From Chlamydia caviae GPIC (lineage in GTDB: Bacteria > Chlamydiota > Chlamydiia > Chlamydiales > Chlamydiaceae): a DNA stretch of 64,000 bases. Shown here piece by piece: positions 58,296 through 64,000 of the stretch (its first letter is position 1; the number at the start of each line of letters is the position of its first letter). The stretch covers positions 930,001 through 994,000 of the forward strand of contig NC_003361.3 in the NCBI RefSeq assembly GCF_000007605.1, written 5' to 3'. The position numbers and the translations under genes are program-made. The notes under the pieces are model-generated. The model ran no database searches. It worked only from the letters and a program-made list of their open reading frames with translations, and was not told the origin of the DNA.

Positions 58296-59024
58296 CTACC
58301 GTATACGCAACTGATCTCCAGGTCTAAGTTTGCGCGCCTTATTCTCATCAAGATCATTCATTTTTAATAGGTCTTCAAGACGGATATGATTACGCAAAGC
58401 TATAGTCCAAGGGCTATCACCTTCTTGCACGGTATAGAAATCTTCAGCATTGGAGACTTTTACCTGAGGATTCTTAATTTCCTCTTGTTTATTAGATACA
58501 GGAACCTTCAATACCTGACCTATCTTCAATTGCGTAGAAGACAAGTCATTGATCTGCATAAGAACGGCTACTGTCGTATGATTTGCCTTAGCAATGCGCT
58601 CTAGGAAATCTCCTTTTTTCACAATAACGGTTGCATAAGCTTCTTTCTTAGCAGCTTCTTTAGTAACTTGGGTTTTGGGTTCAGGAGATATAGGTTGCGC
58701 AACTGGAACAGAAGGAGTTGTTTGAGGAACACTAGGCGCTGGAGAAGGTTTGACAACCACAGGCTTATTTTCTGCAAATTGTGCTGCTAATTCTTCTTTA
58801 GAAACACGTTGAGCTGGGGTTTCTACAATAGGCTTCTCAACCTTTTCAACTTTCTCTTGTACTTTTTCCACACTTGTGGGGGCAACTTCAACAAGTTTTG
58901 CTGGTAGAGGAGGAAGAAATACATCGGTATTTTTCTTATCAACATGTTTCGCTGTAGTGAATAACACTAGCACCAAAACTGCATTCACTAAAGTTGCAAT
59001 TATAATCGTATCTCTACGGTTCAT
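58296..59024 (-). CDS. nlpD: Membrane-anchored protein with two LysM domains (NlpD-like)
   Basis: 242 residues: an N-terminal membrane anchor (TIIIATLVNAVLVLVLF), a Pro/Val/Glu-rich linker (about 40-125) and two LysM repeats (about 129-175, VIVKKGDFLERIAKAN; and 196-241, YTVQEGDSPWTIALRN). No M23 peptidase domain is present, so it is a peptidoglycan-binding protein rather than a hydrolase. Its start overlaps the murD stop by 4 bp (ATGA). Position between murD and ftsW suggests a role in septal wall synthesis. Confidence 0.86.
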   Translation of the reverse strand: MNRRDTIIIATLVNAVLVLVLFTTAKHVDKKNTDVFLPPLPAKLVEVAPTSVEKVQEKVEKVEKPIVETPAQRVSKEELAAQFAENKPVVVKPSPAPSVPQTTPSVPVAQPISPEPKTQVTKEAAKKEAYATVIVKKGDFLERIAKANHTTVAVLMQINDLSSTQLKIGQVLKVPVSNKQEEIKNPQVKVSNAEDFYTVQEGDSPWTIALRNHIRLEDLLKMNDLDENKARKLRPGDQLRIR

Positions 59025-60280
59025 ACTCTTAATGCCTCCATGTCACCAACCAATTGCCTAAAGCAATCCCCTCGTTCCTCAAAGCTTCGAAATTGATCAA
59101 AACTGGCACATCCCGGAGATAATAAAATGACATCACCAGGCTGTGCGATACTCTGGGCCATGCTTACCGCTTCTTGTAGATCTCGGGCTTGAGTTAAAGG
59201 AAGACTACCAGATAAAGCTTGGGCAATTTCGTTCCGACATTCCCCCATAGCCACAATATGTTTTACCGTTTGAGTAAGGATTGGAATCAAAGAGGTAAAA
59301 TCACTACCTTTGTTCCTTCCGCCCAAAATAACAATGACGTTTTCTTTCACAGCTATTAGAGCTTTTTCTACAGAGCTCATAGTTGTAGCCTTACTATCAT
59401 TGATATAACTTACGCCATCTTTTTCTCCCAGATATTCTATCCTATGGGGAGGTTTTTCAAAGGTTTGAAGTGCCTGTAAAAACGCTTCCAAAGGAACGTT
59501 AGATATCTCATTGGCTAAAGCGTAAGCTGCACAATAATTACTCCTATCATGCAAGTATAATGGTTTTAATGCACTCCCTTTGTCTAAAACCGAAGCTATT
59601 TCTTTAGTATAATCCAGATAGGATTTTCCAGGGGAAAGCCACTCTCCAACCCATAAAGATTCAACCGATTGTAAACATTTAGTAATGTTCCTTTTTGCTT
59701 CGCTATAGTTTTGCAGACTTTGATGATAATCTAAATGATTCTCAGAAATATTTAAAATAGCAGCTCCTGATAGCACAGGAGTCTCTATTTCTTGTTCGGT
59801 TAGTTGAAAAGAGCTGATCTCAACAACACGGATACCTTTTTCACGCATTGCCTGAAGGATAGGCACGCCTATATTCCCCATAGCAAAAGCTCCCATCCCC
59901 ATAGAGCGCAGTAGATGGACTAAAAACAACACTGTTGTTGTTTTCCCTGCCGATCCTGTAATTCCAATAGAAGGATACCGATGAAACTCTGGATCTTGAA
60001 AAGCTAGCTGGACATCGGTAACTATAGGAATCCCCCTACGTTTTGCTTCAACCACCAAACTATGCGAGGGCTTGACTCCCGGAGAACGTACAAATAAATC
60101 CATATCTTCAGGAAATTCTTCGATGGTATCTAGATAACGCTCATGGAAGAAACTACAAGAGTTTAGAGCATCTAAAGATCCATCGATTCCAATCACATAA
60201 CTTCCCCGAGAATGAAGAAACTCTGCTACAGACTTTCCAGTCACCCCTGCCCCTAAAACTATGACTCTTTGGTGTTTCAC
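59021..60280 (-). CDS. murD: UDP-N-acetylmuramoylalanine-D-glutamate ligase
   Basis: 419 residues with the Rossmann start RVIVLGAGVTGKS, ATP loop GITGSAGKTTT, NISENHLDYH and NDSKATTMSS. It adds D-Glu to UDP-MurNAc-L-Ala. It is 3 bp after mraY and overlaps the LysM gene by 4 bp. Confidence 0.96.
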   Translation of the reverse strand: MKHQRVIVLGAGVTGKSVAEFLHSRGSYVIGIDGSLDALNSCSFFHERYLDTIEEFPEDMDLFVRSPGVKPSHSLVVEAKRRGIPIVTDVQLAFQDPEFHRYPSIGITGSAGKTTTVLFLVHLLRSMGMGAFAMGNIGVPILQAMREKGIRVVEISSFQLTEQEIETPVLSGAAILNISENHLDYHQSLQNYSEAKRNITKCLQSVESLWVGEWLSPGKSYLDYTKEIASVLDKGSALKPLYLHDRSNYCAAYALANEISNVPLEAFLQALQTFEKPPHRIEYLGEKDGVSYINDSKATTMSSVEKALIAVKENVIVILGGRNKGSDFTSLIPILTQTVKHIVAMGECRNEIAQALSGSLPLTQARDLQEAVSMAQSIAQPGDVILLSPGCASFDQFRSFEERGDCFRQLVGDMEALRV

Positions 60281-60283
60281 AAA

Positions 60284-61330
60284 CTATCTCCACAATGCTG
60301 CAATGATCCCTAAAATCATACAAAGTAGTCCTGCTATATAAAAACGCGCGACAACTTTTGTTTCGGAAATTCCTTTATACTCATAATGATGATGTAGGGG
60401 AGAACATAGAAAAATACGCTTTTTCCTTAAGCGACAACTCCCAACTTGTAAAATTACAGATCCTGCTTCTGCAACAAAAACTCCCCCCAACAAAATTAAA
60501 AGTAATTCTGCACGAAGCATCACAGCGCAGCTCCCCAACACTCCTCCGATCAGCAAGGATCCTGTATCGCCCATAAATACCTGTGCAGGAGCACGATTGT
60601 ATTTTAGGAAAGCAAAGCTTATGCCTATCAATGCAGATAATACTATAGAGACATCTTGAGCTAAAGGCATGGTAGGGTTAGAAAGAGCAACAACCAACAA
60701 ACCCAAGGCACTCATGCATGTAGTTCCTGCGGCCAAGCCATCGAGACCATCCGTAAGATTTACAGCATTGCTCGTCCCTACAATTGTTAGCATTGCTAAA
60801 ACAAAATAGAAAAACTTACCTAAAATAGAATGTCCGACAGAAACCGTTCCGAAAAAAGGAACCTGTAATGTACAGAATAGCGCGCTTCCTTTGTATATGG
60901 AGAATATCGTTACAATGGTGATAGCGGAGATGATTAGCTGAATAACGAATTTCTGTTTTGCTGTGATTCCGTGCCCTTTTTTCCTTTCCTTTTTTATAAT
61001 GTCATCATACCAACCTAAGGTTCCCCAACTGATTATCAAAAATACAAATAACCACGTTGAAAGCTTCCCTAAGGGAAGCCAAAGGAAAACAGTCGTTAAC
61101 AAAACAATACAGAAAAGTATGCCTCCAGCTGTAGGTGTATTTTTTTTATCCTGATGCAGAGCTTCTAGCTTTTCACAGTGTTCTTTATGCACCTGATCAT
61201 AGTGATTTTGCTTTTTCAACCAGGAAATCACGGGTCTCCCTAAGAAAATCCCCAGGAAAAATGCTAGACCAAACACTGTTGCCAAAAGAAGCATCCAGGA
61301 TTCGTTAAAATAAGAAAATACAGAACTCAT
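60284..61330 (-). CDS. mraY: Phospho-N-acetylmuramoyl-pentapeptide transferase
   Basis: 348-residue polytopic membrane enzyme that forms lipid I. Motifs: KKNTPTAGG, DDIIKKERKKGHG, NAVNLTDGLDGLAAG (with the key Asp residues), GDTGSLLIGG and SPLHHHYEYKG. The start is ATG at 61328-61330. It is 17 bp after murF and 3 bp before murD. Confidence 0.97.
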   Translation of the reverse strand: MSSVFSYFNESWMLLLATVFGLAFFLGIFLGRPVISWLKKQNHYDQVHKEHCEKLEALHQDKKNTPTAGGILFCIVLLTTVFLWLPLGKLSTWLFVFLIISWGTLGWYDDIIKKERKKGHGITAKQKFVIQLIISAITIVTIFSIYKGSALFCTLQVPFFGTVSVGHSILGKFFYFVLAMLTIVGTSNAVNLTDGLDGLAAGTTCMSALGLLVVALSNPTMPLAQDVSIVLSALIGISFAFLKYNRAPAQVFMGDTGSLLIGGVLGSCAVMLRAELLLILLGGVFVAEAGSVILQVGSCRLRKKRIFLCSPLHHHYEYKGISETKVVARFYIAGLLCMILGIIAALWR

Positions 61331-61347
61331 AAGTAAAGTATTAAAAA

Positions 61348-62694
61348 TTAAAAACAGCTCAGCAGAGATTCTAAAGCTAAAGATCGTGATCCTTTTAGCA
61401 AGACAATATCTCCTTGCTGGACGACTTTCTTTAAGATCTCTTCAATACCCTGAGCAGATGGGTGAAAGGAAACTTCACAAGAACCGTAGTTTAATACATG
61501 TTGTATCGGCAACCATTTTTCTCCAATGAAGAAAATAATACTAGCCTTTGATAAAGCTTTTTTAGCAACAATAGTATGTCCTTCCTCGGAATAATTTCCT
61601 AATTCTGCCATATGACCTAAAATCAATATGATTTTTCCGCTTTCTGAAGGATGAGGAATAGCGTCTAAAGCAGCAATCATTGCTTCTGGACAGGCATTAT
61701 AAGCATCGTTGATTACTTGAATGCCATTTCGCATGCTTTGCTCAAAACGCATAGGAGGGAGTTGCAAATCACAACAAGAGTGAACTATCCTATCGACAGG
61801 GACTTCAAGAAGCCAAGCCAAAGATAGAGAAATTAATAAATTGCTGTAGGCTGGCTGATAAGGAAAAGAAATTGCAAAATCTATATCGCCTTCAGGGGTG
61901 CTTATAATCACGCTGTCCTTACGAATAGCCTTATAGTAAAAATCGGCGGTCTCATTATGAAAAGCAAAGGAAAACTTTTCAGAAGACGAAGCCTGTTTTA
62001 TAAAGTGCGGGTACCATGGAGAATCTTTAGGAAGAAGCTGTACACGACTATTTTGTAAGATACGTCCCTTTTCTTCAGCAATGCCTTGAATGCCTTTATC
62101 GGAGAAATTCATAGCATGTTGATCTACCACATTCGTGATTACAGCAACCTCGGGCTCTACTATAGAAAGTAAATCCTTCATATTCCCTGGTTCAGAGACG
62201 CCCATTTCTAAAATGATAAAATCTTCATTGCCGTCTGCCATTAATAAGCTTAAGGGAACAGTAAGTTGAGAGTTGTAGCTTTTAGGGCTCGCGTATACCT
62301 TATACACTGAGGAAAGAAAAGTATTTGCAAATACTTTTGTTGTTGTCTTTCCGATAGACCCGGTAATCCCAACGATTGTTCCTTGAAATAGATGACTTTG
62401 GTTTTCTCCGGCTTCTTTCAATGCTTCTGTAGGATCATTAACAATAATTAACTCTAACCCGAAAGAATCTCCACAATAGTCTTTAGAAACTACTGCTGCC
62501 ACGGCTCCCGCCTGCGCGGCATGTTTAAGGAAACGGTGTCCGTCTGTACATTGCCCAGAAAGAGCAAAAAATAAATCTCCTGGACGCACCTGACGGCTAT
62601 CAATAGCAACCCCAGAAATCTTTTTCCCAGACCTTGGGTATTTCACATCAGATAACATTAACGATACCCAATCTTCTAATAAGATAGACTGCAT
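61348..62694 (-). CDS. murF: UDP-N-acetylmuramoyl-tripeptide-D-Ala-D-Ala ligase
   Basis: 448 residues with ATP loop GITGSIGKTTTK, an E-rich metal segment LEMGVSEPGNM and NDAYNACPEAM. It completes the UDP-MurNAc pentapeptide. It is the first gene of the division cluster. An AAAGG at 7 nt gives its Shine-Dalgarno. An inverted repeat CACTCA/TGAGTG (62724-62729 and 62747-62752) lies 30-58 bp upstream and could be promoter-linked. No clear promoter hexamers were found. Confidence 0.96.
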   Translation of the reverse strand: MQSILLEDWVSLMLSDVKYPRSGKKISGVAIDSRQVRPGDLFFALSGQCTDGHRFLKHAAQAGAVAAVVSKDYCGDSFGLELIIVNDPTEALKEAGENQSHLFQGTIVGITGSIGKTTTKVFANTFLSSVYKVYASPKSYNSQLTVPLSLLMADGNEDFIILEMGVSEPGNMKDLLSIVEPEVAVITNVVDQHAMNFSDKGIQGIAEEKGRILQNSRVQLLPKDSPWYPHFIKQASSSEKFSFAFHNETADFYYKAIRKDSVIISTPEGDIDFAISFPYQPAYSNLLISLSLAWLLEVPVDRIVHSCCDLQLPPMRFEQSMRNGIQVINDAYNACPEAMIAALDAIPHPSESGKIILILGHMAELGNYSEEGHTIVAKKALSKASIIFFIGEKWLPIQHVLNYGSCEVSFHPSAQGIEEILKKVVQQGDIVLLKGSRSLALESLLSCF

Positions 62695-62874
62695 TCCTCG
62701 ACCTTTTGTCTATGATTAAAGTACACTCACTTAGAATAATACTATTTGAGTGGTCATACGATTTATGAATTCTAGGATTGAATCAGAGAGCATTTCAAAT
62801 ATTTTGTTCGTCAATATAAATAAACATACTACATGAATGCAAGCAACGTTATAACACTCTCGTAAGATTTCCTA

Positions 62875-62904
62875 CTGACTATAAAATCGTATTTCGCTTA
62901 AACT
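62875..62904 (+). promoter_or_regulatory. Candidate promoter of tRNA-Cys
   Basis: CTGACT (62875-62880), an 18-nt spacer and TAAACT (62899-62904), each with four of six consensus matches. Transcription would start about 15 nt before the tRNA. Confidence 0.4.
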
Positions 62905-62925
62905 AGGGTTTTCTTTCGCTTTTTT

Positions 62926-62996
62926 GGTGGCATAGCCAAGCGGTAAGGCCGAGGCCTGCAAAGCCTCTATCCCCGGTTCGATTCCGGGTGCCACCT
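62926..62996 (+). tRNA. tRNA-Cys (anticodon GCA)
   Basis: A complete cloverleaf: acceptor GGTGGCA/TGCCACC, D arm GCCAAGCGGTAAGGC, anticodon stem GAGGC/GCCTC around loop CTGCAAA (anticodon GCA), and T arm CCCGG-TTCGATT-CCGGG. Discriminator is T as in other tRNA-Cys; CCA is not encoded. Confidence 0.96.
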
Positions 62997-63074
62997 TTCT
63001 TTTTATCTAAGGTATTGTACTCTAAAAAATGACTTGGTAGTGTGAGTTTTGCTTAAGACTTCTTGGAGGCTACC

Positions 63075-64000
63075 ATGTTAGACAAGGAAAACTCTCTGTA
63101 TGATACAGATAAAAAACTTTTCCTTGGAATAGACAAGGTCTTTCACTCCATCAAGGACCACTACGGCCCGGTGAGCTCATCTCTATCTTTTTTTGAGCAT
63201 CAAGGTTATCTATCTTTATCTCGTATCACGTTAACAGATCCTCATGAAAATATCGGTGTGGATTTTGCTAAAGCCATGGCAAAGAAAATCCATAAAAAAT
63301 ATCTTGACGGCGTCACTACAGGGGTCATTCTACTCTATACTCTTCTTAAAGAAAGTTACCTTTTTTTAGATCAAGGTTTGTCTCCTTATAAACTTTGTTT
63401 TGCTTTAAGAAAAATGAAAGAGAAACTTTTAACATCTTTAACGAAACATTCTTGGCCTTTAAAAGATAGTAATAAAGCTAGAGGAATTATTTTTTCTTCT
63501 CTTCCAGATCCTAAAATTGCTACAGAATTGACAGAAGCTTTTTCCTCTGTAGGTTCTGAGGGATTCATTTCGTTGTCACTCGGCATTCCCCATATACAGG
63601 TAACTCGCGGATTAAAAATTCCCTGTGGGTATATCTCTCCTTATTTCATTTCTCAACCTACGCAGCGAACGATTATACTTTCTCATCCCCGTATCTTTGT
63701 TACTGATAAAAAGATTACCTCAGTTCTTAGCTTCTTCCCTCTACTTCAAGAATTACAAGAGAATGGAGAACGCTTGCTGATTTTCTGTAAGGGCATAGAT
63801 CAAGATGCTCTTGCTACATTTACAGTAAATAAACTTGAGGATCTTTTACAAATTGTTGTCGTCGATTTAAACAACCCCTCCTTGGATTCAACTTTTGCTG
63901 AAGATATTACCCTATTCACAGGAACTACAGTTTTCTCCCAGAGCTTTTCTCCAGCTACCCAACTCCCTGAACGCGCATCTTTAGGTTCTTGTGCTTCTGT
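63075..64000 (+). CDS. groEL3: Divergent GroEL paralogue (GroEL3/Hsp60-3), cut by window edge
   Basis: The frame is open from the ATG at 63075 (strong GGAGG Shine-Dalgarno) to the edge, 308 codons seen. GroEL can be traced in DHYGPVSSSLSFFEHQGYL (where GroEL has LGPKGRN) and LDGVTTGVILLYTLLKE at about 77-93 (where GroEL has GDGTTTATVL). The apical-domain boundary (GLKIPCGYISPYFI for GYLSPYF) is recognisable. Changes in the ATP loops suggest altered or lost ATPase. Chlamydiae carry three groEL genes; this fits the CT755 position. It follows tRNA-Cys and is not next to a groES. Confidence 0.85.
   Translation, partial: MLDKENSLYDTDKKLFLGIDKVFHSIKDHYGPVSSSLSFFEHQGYLSLSRITLTDPHENIGVDFAKAMAKKIHKKYLDGVTTGVILLYTLLKESYLFLDQGLSPYKLCFALRKMKEKLLTSLTKHSWPLKDSNKARGIIFSSLPDPKIATELTEAFSSVGSEGFISLSLGIPHIQVTRGLKIPCGYISPYFISQPTQRTIILSHPRIFVTDKKITSVLSFFPLLQELQENGERLLIFCKGIDQDALATFTVNKLEDLLQIVVVDLNNPSLDSTFAEDITLFTGTTVFSQSFSPATQLPERASLGSCAS

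Overview
The window comes from an AT-rich chromosome of a Chlamydia species. The diagnostic content is a polymorphic membrane protein (PmpD) N-terminus, a plant-plastid-like PlsB, a fused GlyQS, a fused MurC-Ddl, a third GroEL paralogue and a gene order that, as I recall it, runs in parallel with the C. trachomatis CT812-CT755 stretch. The protein sequences look closer to the C. psittaci/abortus/caviae/felis group or C. pneumoniae than to C. trachomatis, but I cannot name the species without a search. I see no insertion sequence, prophage, CRISPR array, rRNA operon or foreign-looking island.

Layout. 1-2475 (minus strand): a YceD-like gene, rpmF, plsX, then pmpD running off the left edge. 2779-8131 (plus): RNase E/G, plsB and an insulinase-type lipoprotein protease in a tight row. 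8139-9491: a polytopic membrane protein. 9687-9914: a small Cys-tailed protein. 9894-13157 (minus): rplY, pth, rpsF, rpsR, rplI, ispE. A tRNA-Gln follows, then glgA, pgsA and glyQS. 19070-21272 (minus): three tandem small exported proteins plus a fourth unrelated one. dnaG, mutS and uvrC follow. 27768-31192 holds an Asp23-like gene, a GYF-type membrane protein, rpsN, rpmJ, rpmH, rnpA and a large thioredoxin-fold protein. 31625-38464: cysS, lysS, an exported thioredoxin-like protein, a proline-rich hypothetical and priA. 38408-41951 (minus): plsC, aas and an AONS-family gene, apparently one operon. 42059-51553: cysQ, a leucine-dehydrogenase-type gene, ppa, a Nudix hydrolase, fabF, rsfS, a HAD phosphatase, a coiled-coil protein, mqnC and miaA. 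51565-53626: an RsbV-type STAS protein, an FtsQ-like gene, cutA and a KhpA-like KH protein. 53695-62694 (minus): the peptidoglycan/division cluster murF-mraY-murD-nlpD-ftsW-murG-murC/ddl. tRNA-Cys and the start of a groEL3 gene close the window.

How the genes work together. Phospholipid synthesis is unusually well represented (plsX, plsB, plsC, aas, pgsA, fabF). It fits what is known of Chlamydia: acyl groups made internally or scavenged from the host are loaded on ACP and passed to PlsB and PlsC. The peptidoglycan cluster makes the lipid II precursor and its FtsW partner, and an FtsQ-like protein is encoded next door. Translation and genome upkeep make up most of the rest.

Most noteworthy: a 47-codon membrane-protein reading frame upstream of glyQS that is intact except for one in-frame TGA; a triplet of exported proteins that look like thioredoxin-fold proteins without a CxxC; a small protein ending in CCCK; a KH-domain protein with a Cys/His-rich tail beside cutA; an AONS-family enzyme in an operon with acyl activation genes; and several overlapping gene pairs, both tail-to-tail and same-strand.
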